Positions 17,627-26,104 of a stretch of 64,000 bases of DNA are shown piece by piece. Origin of the DNA: an uncultured Lachnospira sp. (GTDB lineage: Bacteria > Bacillota > Clostridia > Lachnospirales > Lachnospiraceae); contig CALWKC010000001.1 of NCBI GenBank assembly GCA_944381165.1, positions 62,001-126,000 of the forward strand. Reading direction: 5' to 3'. Numbering within the stretch: the first letter of the stretch is position 1; the number at the start of each line of letters is the position of its first letter. The notes under the pieces are model-generated. The model was not told where the DNA came from. It ran no database searches and saw nothing but the letters and a program-made list of their open reading frames with translations. The position numbers and the translations under genes were made by a program.

Positions 17627-17655
17627 ATTATAGCATACATTTCCAGCCTTGTATA
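17627..17655 (-). promoter_or_regulatory. Sigma-A promoter for the DUF4321-radC-mre-min-rodA operon
   Basis: TATACA (17650-17655) and a perfect TATAAT (17627-17632) with a 17-base spacer and an extended TGC just before the -10. It lies 53 bases before the DUF4321 start in the gap after the methionine-gamma-lyase-like gene. No clear terminator hairpin is visible in the rest of that gap. Confidence 0.7.
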
Positions 17656-17692
17656 GAAAGTTTTTTCTTTAATCAGCTACAATTTATCCCTA

Positions 17693-19015
17693 TTATTCGA
17701 CAGAAATCAGCCCTGCCTCATACATTTTCTGCATACTCATGATTATTCCCAGCTTGGCGTGATACCAAGTGAGACCGCCCTGAAAGTATGCGGCATATGG
17801 CTCTCTAAGCGGTCCGTCGGCGCTGAGCTCTATAGACGAGCCCTGTACAAAAGCCCCTGCCGCCATAATAACATCATCGTCATAGCCCGGCATTGCCCAC
17901 GGCTCCGGTGTGACAAAGCTGTCAACCGGGGCTGCTGACTGGATACCCTTGCAGAAAGCGATAAGCCCCTCTGCGCTTTTAAGCTCAACCGCCTGTATAA
18001 TATCGTAACGCGGCTCCTTTCCGTCAGGAATTACCCTGAATCCGAGTCCCTCATATGCGTTTGCAGCAAATATTGCGCCCTTAAGCGCCCCCGCTACTAC
18101 CGTAGGAGCAAGGAACAGTCCCTGATAGAACTCTTTGTTGACGCCGAGAGTGGCTCCGACTTCTTTTCCGAGACCCGGAGACGACAGACGGTAAGCCGCC
18201 TGCTCAACACATTCTGCTGTTCCTGCAATGTAGCCGCCGCATGGAGCAAGACCTCCGCCGGGATTTTTTATAAGAGAGCCCACAACCATATCCGCTCCTG
18301 CCTCCGACGGCTCAATTCGCTCAACAAATTCACCGTAACAGTTATCGACCATGCATATGACATCCGGCTTGATATTTTTAATAAATGCTATAAGCTCTCC
18401 TATTTTTTCAACAGATAATGTAGGACGGCTTGCATAGCCTTTTGAGCGCTGTATTGTGACAAGCTTCGTCCTGTTGTTAATCGCTTTTTTAATATTTTCA
18501 TAATCAAAGCCCCCGTCAGGAAGCAAATCCACCTGACGGTAGGTAACGCCGTACTCCGCAAGACTTCCCTTAGACGGTCTTATTCCTATAATTTCGTCCA
18601 TAGTGTCGTATGGCTTTCCAACCGGCGAGAGCAGCTCGTCACCCGGTCTCAAATTAGCTGACAGCGCGATATTTAACGCGTGTGTTCCGCACATTATCTG
18701 CGGTCTTACAAGAGCAGCCTCCGTCTTGAAAATATCGGCATAAACCTGTTCAAGCGTATCTCTTCCGTCATCGTTATAGCCGTAGCCGCTCGTTCCGCTA
18801 AGGTGCATCTCAGCGACACGATTTTTCTGCATTGCGCCTATAACCTTCATCTGATTATACTCGGCTGTGTCGTCTATGTCTTTAAAGCGTTCCATTAAAC
18901 CGGCAAGTATTTTTTCGCTGTAATTGTACACCTGCTCTGAAATCCCGAGCTGAGTGCAGTACATATTTTTAATATCTGTATTCTGTGTCATACTTATTTC
19001 CATTTTTATCTCCAT
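17693..19015 (-). CDS. Methionine-gamma-lyase family protein (YnbB/aluminium-resistance type)
   Basis: A 440-residue fold-type I PLP enzyme. The likely PLP lysine is in VVGSLIKNPGGGLAPCGGYIAG, with VDNCYGEFVE and GTHALNIALSANLRPGDELLSP as further family motifs. The group (Pfam Met_gamma_lyase) is annotated as methionine gamma-lyase or aluminium resistance protein; the true substrate is not established. Its start overlaps the miaA stop (TAATG), so it is translationally coupled. A miaA-ynbB linkage is common in Firmicutes. ATGs at codons 5 and 9 are alternative starts. Confidence 0.88.
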   Translation of the reverse strand: MEIKMEISMTQNTDIKNMYCTQLGISEQVYNYSEKILAGLMERFKDIDDTAEYNQMKVIGAMQKNRVAEMHLSGTSGYGYNDDGRDTLEQVYADIFKTEAALVRPQIMCGTHALNIALSANLRPGDELLSPVGKPYDTMDEIIGIRPSKGSLAEYGVTYRQVDLLPDGGFDYENIKKAINNRTKLVTIQRSKGYASRPTLSVEKIGELIAFIKNIKPDVICMVDNCYGEFVERIEPSEAGADMVVGSLIKNPGGGLAPCGGYIAGTAECVEQAAYRLSSPGLGKEVGATLGVNKEFYQGLFLAPTVVAGALKGAIFAANAYEGLGFRVIPDGKEPRYDIIQAVELKSAEGLIAFCKGIQSAAPVDSFVTPEPWAMPGYDDDVIMAAGAFVQGSSIELSADGPLREPYAAYFQGGLTWYHAKLGIIMSMQKMYEAGLISVE

Positions 19016-20025
19016 TACTGCTGCACAATATTTTTTTCTCTTAATATTTCAAGCATCGCCTCAAGCAATTTATCTTTTGAATGTCCGTATTCGTCTAAAT
19101 TCAGCCAGCACACGTCTTTTTCACGCTTAAACCATGTGAGCTGGCGTTTTGCAAAATGGCGTGTGTCGAGCTTAATAAGGTATTTTGCGCGCTCCAAATC
19201 ATATTCGCCGTCAAAATATCCGAACATCTCTTTATAACCTATTCCCTGCATCGAAACACTGTCTCTTGTAAGCCCGCTGTCTATAAGAGATTTCACCTCT
19301 CCCTCAAGACCCTGTTTAAACATTTCCTCCACACGCTCGTCAATGCGTGAATAAAGAAGCTTCCTGTCGTCATTCAGAACAAAATACGCATAATTATAAG
19401 GAGAGTTTTTCTGGCTCTGCGTTCTGTTGTGCTCCGATATTTTTTGTCCTGTCTGATAAAAATATTCCAGAGCCCTTATCACCCGTTTTACATTGTTTGG
19501 GTGAATGCTCTCAGCCGATTCAGGGTCAATCTGTTTTAACTTCTGAAACAAAATATCAGCGCCCTGGTCTTTTGCAATATCAGACAGATATTCCCGCAAG
19601 TCATCCCTTTTAGAAAGCTGCGGTGATAATGACATTTTATCGTTCATTTCAGCCTCAGACCCGTTATCCGCCGTTTCATTTCCGGAAAAATCAATATCAT
19701 ACAGCACAGACTGAATATAAAATCCCGTCCCGCCTGTTATTATCGGAATATGTCCAGCCTTATAAATCTCCTCCATAGCTTCTTTCGCCATTTTTTGAAA
19801 TAAAACGACATTGAACTCTTCCTCAGGAGACAGACAGTCAATCAGGTAATGCTTTATCCCCTGCATCTGTTCGGGCATAATCTTGGCAGTCCCGATATTC
19901 ATCTTCCTGTAAACCTGCATTGAATCCGCGCTTATAATCTCTCCGCCGACTGACTTGGCAAGCCTTAAAGAAAGCTCTGTTTTGCCTGCTGCCGTCGGTC
20001 CTGTCAGTATAATCAAAGGTTTCAT
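19015..20025 (-). CDS. miaA: tRNA dimethylallyltransferase
   Basis: A 336-residue enzyme that adds dimethylallyl to A37 of tRNAs reading UNN codons. The P-loop is LTGPTAAGKTELSLRLA, followed by ISADSMQVYRKMNIGTAK and GGTGFYIQSVLYDI; the C-terminus has the LDTRHFAKRQLTWFKRE tRNA-binding segment. An acidic/polar stretch around 120-150 (GNETADNGSEAEMNDKMS) looks like a lineage-specific loop. It is in an operon with mutL upstream and the YnbB-like gene downstream. MiaB, the next enzyme for the same base, is encoded 4.5 kb upstream in the same operon. Confidence 0.95.
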   Translation of the reverse strand: MKPLIILTGPTAAGKTELSLRLAKSVGGEIISADSMQVYRKMNIGTAKIMPEQMQGIKHYLIDCLSPEEEFNVVLFQKMAKEAMEEIYKAGHIPIITGGTGFYIQSVLYDIDFSGNETADNGSEAEMNDKMSLSPQLSKRDDLREYLSDIAKDQGADILFQKLKQIDPESAESIHPNNVKRVIRALEYFYQTGQKISEHNRTQSQKNSPYNYAYFVLNDDRKLLYSRIDERVEEMFKQGLEGEVKSLIDSGLTRDSVSMQGIGYKEMFGYFDGEYDLERAKYLIKLDTRHFAKRQLTWFKREKDVCWLNLDEYGHSKDKLLEAMLEILREKNIVQQ

Positions 20026-20065
20026 TACTAGTCTCCGTTCCTGTGCGGTTTATCGTGAAGCAGCG

Positions 20066-21847
20066 CTATAATATGCGCTTAAACTTCCTCTCAACCTCAT
20101 ATTTGGACATCACAATAAGGGTCGGACGGCCATGAGGACAATTATAAGGGTTTTCAGCCTGCATAAGCTCCTGTATAAGCTCCCCTGCCTCCTCAAATGA
20201 AAGCTTGTTGCTTCCCTTTACAGCCGCCTTGCAGGACATTGTCGCGACACGCTCTGTTATTACGTCTAAATCCGTGTGACTGTCAGAGGTCAGCCCGTCA
20301 ATCATATCAATCATCATTTGCTTAAGATTAACATTCGGAAGTCCTGCCGGAAGTCCGGTTACCTTATATGAGCCGCCTCCGAATTCCTCTATCTCAAAGC
20401 CCAGCCTCTCAAATGCCTTTTTATGCTGTCTGTACGCATTTTCCTGCTGCATGGTAAGCTCGATAATAACGGGAGGCATAATCATCTGAGTATCCATATC
20501 TTTTTCTTTGAGGTGCTTCATAAAGCGCTCATAAAGAATCTTTTCATGAGCCGCATGCTGATCCATCATGTAAAATTTATCGCCGTATTCGATAAGCCAA
20601 TATGTCCCGAAAAGCTGACCTATTATTCTGTATTCGTCAGGACTTTTCGCTTCCATAAGCGGGCTGTCAAACAGTGATGTCTGTACCGGCTCCACTGTTT
20701 TTTTCGCATACTCCGCCGCTTTGTTGTCCTCTCGTATCAAATTCATGGAACGCTTAAGCTCAAACGGCTCCGGAAGTCTCTCTTTAAATTTTTGAGGAGA
20801 CTTTTTATTTTCAATTACAGGAGAAACAGGCGTCTCATGCAGTTTTACCTGTGCCGCCAGTTCGCCTGAGCGCAGTGTATTTCTAACAGTGTCCAGCACA
20901 AAGCTGTATACAAACTCATTTTTAGAAAATCTCAGCTCCATTTTTGTCGGATGAACATTTACGTCGAGGATAGACGGATTAATTTTAAAATGTATCGCTG
21001 TAAAAGGATAGTTGTGAGGCATGATATATCCCTTGTATGCCTCCTCAATAGCCTTAGTTATAATTCCGCTCTTAATATATCTTCCGTTGATGTAATAATT
21101 TTCATAGCTGCGGTTTCCGCGGCATATAACAGGCTTGCCTATAAATCCGCTTATCTCTATATCCTGAGTCTTTCCAGAAATTTCGATAAGATTTCCCGTT
21201 ATGTCTCGGCCGTACACGCCGTAAATAATATCCCTTAAATTCATATTTCCCGATGTGTGGAGCTTATTTTGGTTGTTGCTTATAAATCTGAAAGAAATAT
21301 CGGGATGCGAGAGGCTTAAATGCTCAATCAAAGAGCTCACATATCCCGCCTCAGTCGCTGCAGTCTTTAAAAATTTACGGCGGACAGGCGTATTGTAAAA
21401 TAAATTGCGCACGATAAAGGTTGTCCCCTCCGGTGCGCCTACCTCTTCCAGAGAAACCTCCTCTCCGCCTTCTATTATATATCGGCAGCCGCTGAAATCC
21501 TCAGAGGTCTTCGTTATCAGCTCAACCTGTGAAACCGCTGCGATACTGGAGAGAGCCTCGCCTCTGAAACCCAGCGACGACACATTCATCAGGTCCTCTA
21601 TTGATTTTATTTTACTTGTCGAATGACGAAGAAACGCAAGCGGAATATCATCCTTTGCTATTCCGCTTCCGTTGTCAGTCACTCTGACAAGCGATATTCC
21701 CCCGTCCTTTATCTCAACTGTAATCGCCGTAGCGCCGGCGTCAATGGCGTTTTCCACCAGTTCCTTCACAACTGATGACGGTCTTTCTATTACCTCACCG
21801 GCAGCAATCTTGTTAATCGTCTCCTGGTCAAGCACCTTAATAGACAT
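20066..21847 (-). CDS. mutL: DNA mismatch repair endonuclease MutL
   Basis: A 593-residue GHKL ATPase: ENAIDAGA, VTDNGSGI, SLGFRGEAL and the TKMELRFSKNEFVY segment in the N-terminal half. The C-terminal domain carries the endonuclease metal motif DQHAAHEKILYE plus ACKAAVKGSNKL and CPHGRPTL. It is therefore the nicking type of MutL, as expected in bacteria lacking MutH. I start at ATG 21845-21847, with GGAGGT seven bases upstream; a start five codons earlier would overlap that site. It is 72 bases after mutS. Confidence 0.96.
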   Translation of the reverse strand: MSIKVLDQETINKIAAGEVIERPSSVVKELVENAIDAGATAITVEIKDGGISLVRVTDNGSGIAKDDIPLAFLRHSTSKIKSIEDLMNVSSLGFRGEALSSIAAVSQVELITKTSEDFSGCRYIIEGGEEVSLEEVGAPEGTTFIVRNLFYNTPVRRKFLKTAATEAGYVSSLIEHLSLSHPDISFRFISNNQNKLHTSGNMNLRDIIYGVYGRDITGNLIEISGKTQDIEISGFIGKPVICRGNRSYENYYINGRYIKSGIITKAIEEAYKGYIMPHNYPFTAIHFKINPSILDVNVHPTKMELRFSKNEFVYSFVLDTVRNTLRSGELAAQVKLHETPVSPVIENKKSPQKFKERLPEPFELKRSMNLIREDNKAAEYAKKTVEPVQTSLFDSPLMEAKSPDEYRIIGQLFGTYWLIEYGDKFYMMDQHAAHEKILYERFMKHLKEKDMDTQMIMPPVIIELTMQQENAYRQHKKAFERLGFEIEEFGGGSYKVTGLPAGLPNVNLKQMMIDMIDGLTSDSHTDLDVITERVATMSCKAAVKGSNKLSFEEAGELIQELMQAENPYNCPHGRPTLIVMSKYEVERKFKRIL

Positions 21848-21919
21848 CTGTCGCACCTCCATTTTTACTTTGCAGACATCGGCATATCGCCGGAATTTAT
21901 CAGCCTTGCTCCAAACAGC

Positions 21920-24574
21920 CTACCATCGGTTTTTAATTTTACCCTGGAGCTTGTAGAGCGTATTCAGAGCATCTATAGGAGTCATATGACCTATATCCAT
22001 ATTTTTTATCTCCTCGACAATATCGTTGTCGCTCAAGGTGTCAAAAAGCGACATCTGCTTTACCTCAAGCTCATCAACCTTTCTGTATTCTCTGTTCAGC
22101 TTGTCGAGCTTCTTTGAATACTGGGCTATATCCTTTGCCTTCTGAGAAATATCGGCATCGCTTAACTCTGTCACAAGCTGCTTTGCACGGGCAATAACAC
22201 TGTCGGGAACTCCGGCAAGCTTGGCAACCTGAATACCGTAGCTTTTATCCGCGCCGCCCTTTACAATCTTTCTCAAAAATACAATATCGTCTCCTTTTTC
22301 CTTAACGGCTATGCAGTAATTATTCACGCCGTCTAGTGTTCCCTCAAGCTCTGTAAGCTCGTGATAGTGAGTTGCGAAAAGCGTCTTGGCGCCGAGTATA
22401 TTTTTATTTGCTATATGCTCGACAACCGCCCATGCGATACTCAATCCGTCAAAGGTGCTTGTCCCCCTGCCTATCTCGTCGAGAATAAGCAGACTTTTCG
22501 GCGTAGCGTTTCTTAAAATATTGGCAACCTCGGTCATCTCAACCATAAATGTTGACTGTCCCGACGCCAAATCGTCAGACGCACCCACTCTGGTAAATAT
22601 TCTGTCAACAATGCATATATTTGCGCTGTCTGCCGGAACAAACGAGCCCACCTGCGCAAGCAGCACAATAAGAGCGGTCTGTCTCATATAAGTAGACTTT
22701 CCCGCCATATTAGGTCCCGTTATAATAGAAACCCTGTTGGCTGAATTGTCAAGATAAGTGTCGTTTGCGATAAACATGTCATTGTTCATCATTTTCTCGA
22801 CAACGGGATGACGTCCGCCCTTAATATCTATAATTCCCTTTTCGTTAATTTTAGGTCTGACAAAATTATTCTGCACCGCAACAACAGACAGCGACGCAAA
22901 AACGTCAATCATTGCTACAGCTTTGGCAGTCGCCTGTATTCTTACAACCTCGGCTGCTATGCTGTCTCTGACTTGACAGAATAAATCATACTCAAGACCG
23001 TTGAGTTTATCCTCAGCGCCGAGAATAATATCCTCAAGATGCTTCAATTCATCAGTTGTGTATCGCTCCGAATTAGTGAGCGTCTGCTTTCTTATCCAGT
23101 TGTCCGGAACGAGCGATTTAAAGGAATTTGTGACTTCAAGATAATAGCCGAACACCTTGTTATACTTGATGCGCAGATTTTTAATACCTGTGTTTGCGCG
23201 CTCCCGCTCCTCAAGCTGTGCAAGCCATTCCCTTCCCTCTGTCTTTGCTTTTTTCAGCTCGTCCGCCTCTGCCGAAAAGCCTTCCTTAATCATTCCGCCC
23301 TCTCTCATGGTAATCGGCGGCTCCTCTACAATGGCAGAATCAATCAGGCTGTAAATATCCCTCAAATCATCCAAACTGTCAAAATATTTTCTGAAAAGCT
23401 CCGATTGAAAGGTTCCGATAATCTGCTTTATATAAGGAAGCATTCTGAGAGAATTGCGAAAGGCAATCAAATCGCGCGGGTTTGCAGACTTGCAGCTTAT
23501 CTTTGTCATAAGCCTCTCCAAATCATAGATGGGATTTAAGTATTCTCTAAGCTCCTCCCTGTCAATCTGATGTTCTGAAAGCTCGGCTATGACGTCCTGG
23601 CGCAAAATTATCTGCTCCCTGTCAATAAGAGGCTGCTCAAGCATTGAGCGCAGCGCCCGCGCCCCCATTGCCGTTTTGGTCTTATCCAAAACCCATATTA
23701 GAGAGCCTCTCTTCTGCTTTTCTCTCAGCGTCTCAACAAGCTCAAGATTTCTTCTCGAGGAGCTGTCAATAAGCATGTACTTTCCCGTAGTATACGGAGT
23801 GAGCGTAATAATATGGGACATATCGCTTTTCTGAGTCTCATAGAGATATGTAAGCAGAGCTCCCGCAGCGATTACGCCTGTCGGATAATCCTTTACGCCC
23901 AAACCGTCAAGCGAATTGAGCTTAAAGTGTGAAAGCAGCCTGCGGATGCAGCTGTCCTCGTCAAAATACCAGTTTTCTAGAGCAGACATTGAAATTCCCA
24001 GCTTATCGTTTACCGCTGTCAAATCAATTCCGCTCATTGCAAAATAATCGTTTACAATAATTTCAGAAGGCACAAATTTATTAATCTCATCAAGCAGTTC
24101 GTTTTCGTTTTTCAATTCAGTTACATAGTAATCTCCGGTCGAAAAATCACATATAGACACGCCGATTACATCACCCTGATAATATATGCAAAAGAGATAA
24201 TTATTTTTGGTCTCGTCGAGCGCCTGTGAATTAAGGTTGGTTCCCGGTGTCACGACCCTTATTACCTCTCTTTTCACGATACCCTTAGCCTGCTTCGGGT
24301 CCTCCATCTGTTCGCATATCGCAACCTTGTGTCCGTTTGCGACAAGCCTGTTTATATAGCCTTCAGCAGCGTGAAACGGAACTCCGCACATAGGCGCTCT
24401 CTCATCCTGTCCGCAGTCCTTTCCAGTCAGAGTAAGTTCAAGCTCCTTAGACACAGTTACGGCATCGTCAAAAAACATCTCATAAAAATCGCCGAGGCGA
24501 TAAAAAAGTATGCAGTCCTTATATTCTTCCTTTGTGCTTAAGTAATGCTGCATCATCGGTGAAAATTCAGCCAT
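21920..24574 (-). CDS. mutS: DNA mismatch recognition protein MutS
   Basis: An 884-residue protein with all MutS domains. The mismatch-reading segment is YKDCILFYRLGDFYEMFFDDA (Phe-Tyr-Glu). The Walker A is ITGPNMAGKSTYMRQ, the Walker B ILDEIGRGTSTFDG, followed by FATHYHEL. It recognises mispairs and passes the signal to MutL. It overlaps the 3' end of miaB by 8 bases and precedes mutL. Confidence 0.97.
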   Translation of the reverse strand: MAEFSPMMQHYLSTKEEYKDCILFYRLGDFYEMFFDDAVTVSKELELTLTGKDCGQDERAPMCGVPFHAAEGYINRLVANGHKVAICEQMEDPKQAKGIVKREVIRVVTPGTNLNSQALDETKNNYLFCIYYQGDVIGVSICDFSTGDYYVTELKNENELLDEINKFVPSEIIVNDYFAMSGIDLTAVNDKLGISMSALENWYFDEDSCIRRLLSHFKLNSLDGLGVKDYPTGVIAAGALLTYLYETQKSDMSHIITLTPYTTGKYMLIDSSSRRNLELVETLREKQKRGSLIWVLDKTKTAMGARALRSMLEQPLIDREQIILRQDVIAELSEHQIDREELREYLNPIYDLERLMTKISCKSANPRDLIAFRNSLRMLPYIKQIIGTFQSELFRKYFDSLDDLRDIYSLIDSAIVEEPPITMREGGMIKEGFSAEADELKKAKTEGREWLAQLEERERANTGIKNLRIKYNKVFGYYLEVTNSFKSLVPDNWIRKQTLTNSERYTTDELKHLEDIILGAEDKLNGLEYDLFCQVRDSIAAEVVRIQATAKAVAMIDVFASLSVVAVQNNFVRPKINEKGIIDIKGGRHPVVEKMMNNDMFIANDTYLDNSANRVSIITGPNMAGKSTYMRQTALIVLLAQVGSFVPADSANICIVDRIFTRVGASDDLASGQSTFMVEMTEVANILRNATPKSLLILDEIGRGTSTFDGLSIAWAVVEHIANKNILGAKTLFATHYHELTELEGTLDGVNNYCIAVKEKGDDIVFLRKIVKGGADKSYGIQVAKLAGVPDSVIARAKQLVTELSDADISQKAKDIAQYSKKLDKLNREYRKVDELEVKQMSLFDTLSDNDIVEEIKNMDIGHMTPIDALNTLYKLQGKIKNRW

Positions 24575-25997
24575 TTTCAGCCTCCCCCATATAGTAAAAT
24601 CCCTTGCACTCAGTCAGCTTAACATCGACAATCTGCCCGATAAGCGATGCGTCTCCCGGAAAATGCACCAGCATATTGTTTGTAAGGCGTCCCGTGACAA
24701 GGCTGCTGTCATGGTCGTCAATGCACTCGACAAGCGCTTTTGCAGTTTTTCCTTCATATCTTGCGCTGATTGCATGTGAAACTTCATTTATAGTCTGAAG
24801 CAGTCTGTTAAATCTATCCTTGACAATATCCTGCGGAACCTGATTTTCCATTTTTGCGGCAGGCGTTCCCGTTCTCTTTGAATAAATAAATGTGTATGCG
24901 CTGTCATATTTAACTTTTCTCACAACGTCAAGCGTATCCTGAAAATCCTCTTCCGTCTCGCCCGGGAAGCCCACAATAATATCAGTAGTTATTGAGACGT
25001 CTGGCAGTCTGTCTCTTATCTTATCTACGAGAGCCAGATAATGCTCCTTAGTATATTTTCTGTTCATGAGCTTTAAAATGCGGCTGCTTCCCGACTGCAG
25101 CGGCAGATGTATGTGATTGCAGATTTTCTTTGAATCTCTCATTACTTCTATCAGTTCATCGGAGAAATCCTTTGGATGAGGTGTCATAAAGCGAATTCTC
25201 TCAAGCCCTTCAACCTTTTCAACCTCAGTCAGAAGCTGTGCAAAGGAAAACGGCTCTTCAAATGTATTTCCGTAGGAGTTTACATTCTGTCCGAGAAGCA
25301 TAACCTCTTTTACCCCGTCAGCGACAAGACGCTCAACCTCACGCACGATTTCACGCGGCTCGCGGCTTTTTTCCCGTCCCCTGACATAAGGCACAATACA
25401 GTAGCTGCAAAAATTATTGCAGCCGTACATAATATTTACGCCTGATTTAAAAGGAAATTTTCGCTGTGCCGGAAGCTCCTCCACAACCTCCTTTGTACTG
25501 TCCCATATATCGACAACCTGACCGCCCTGTTCCCAGTGCGTATATAAAAGCTCAGCAATCTTAAAAATATTAAATGTTCCGAAAATCAAATCGACAAACC
25601 TGTACGATTTTTTGATTTTCTCGACAACCTCAGGCTCCTGCATCATACAGCCGCACAGCGCTATAACCATGTGGGGATTTTTTTCTTTGATTTTGCTCAG
25701 CTGTCCGAGTCTTCCGTACACGCGAAGATTGGCGTTCTCACGCACGGTACAGGTGTTGTACACAACTATATCAGCCTCCTCCGAATCTGTCGGCTGATAA
25801 CCTATTTCCTGCAAAATACCCAGCAGCTTCTCCGAATCCCTCGCATTCATCTGACAGCCAAAGGTCTGTGTACAGCAAAGCAACGGTCTCTTCAGCTTCT
25901 CCTGCAGCTCAGATACCTGCTGACGGCATCTCTCTATGAAATATAACTGTCTCTCCAACTGATTTTCAGTAATTTCAATATCCTTAAATTCTGACAT
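24567..25997 (-). CDS. miaB: tRNA-2-methylthio-N6-dimethylallyladenosine synthase
   Basis: A 476-residue radical-SAM methylthiotransferase. The N-terminal UPF0004 domain has TFGCQMNARDSE and ALCGCMMQ cysteines for the auxiliary cluster. The radical-SAM motif is MYGCNNFCSYCIVPYVRGREKSR, and a C-terminal TRAM domain follows (GKTAKALVE). It methylthiolates the A37 isopentenyl group made by MiaA. An N-terminal helical extension (about 55 residues) precedes the domain. The nearest GGAG lies about 15 bases from the ATG, an unusually long spacing. Confidence 0.95.
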   Translation of the reverse strand: MSEFKDIEITENQLERQLYFIERCRQQVSELQEKLKRPLLCCTQTFGCQMNARDSEKLLGILQEIGYQPTDSEEADIVVYNTCTVRENANLRVYGRLGQLSKIKEKNPHMVIALCGCMMQEPEVVEKIKKSYRFVDLIFGTFNIFKIAELLYTHWEQGGQVVDIWDSTKEVVEELPAQRKFPFKSGVNIMYGCNNFCSYCIVPYVRGREKSREPREIVREVERLVADGVKEVMLLGQNVNSYGNTFEEPFSFAQLLTEVEKVEGLERIRFMTPHPKDFSDELIEVMRDSKKICNHIHLPLQSGSSRILKLMNRKYTKEHYLALVDKIRDRLPDVSITTDIIVGFPGETEEDFQDTLDVVRKVKYDSAYTFIYSKRTGTPAAKMENQVPQDIVKDRFNRLLQTINEVSHAISARYEGKTAKALVECIDDHDSSLVTGRLTNNMLVHFPGDASLIGQIVDVKLTECKGFYYMGEAENG

Positions 25998-26041
25998 ACT
26001 AAAACAATTACTCTCCTTTTCACTCTCTTTTCTTCGCTAAA

Positions 26042-26083
26042 ATAGTGTATCCGCATCAGAACTCCCCTTTGCAGATACACTAT
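26042..26083 (-). terminator. Intrinsic terminator after the GGDEF-EAL gene
   Basis: A 10-bp stem (ATAGTGTATC at 26042-26051 with GATACACTAT at 26074-26083), followed on the minus strand by TTTTAGCG. It lies between the PAS-GGDEF-EAL gene and miaB and would separate the two transcription units. No clear sigma-A promoter is visible in the 40 bases left before miaB. Confidence 0.5.
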
Positions 26084-26104
26084 ATTGTTTTCGTGCCGCC
26101 TACG

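Noticed and set aside
23039..23539. Open plus-strand frame opposite mutS
   Set aside because: It is the mirror of a well conserved gene, has no ribosome binding site and no recognisable protein features. The same holds for other long plus-strand frames opposite proA, aroB, the COG2509 flavoprotein, recG and alaS.
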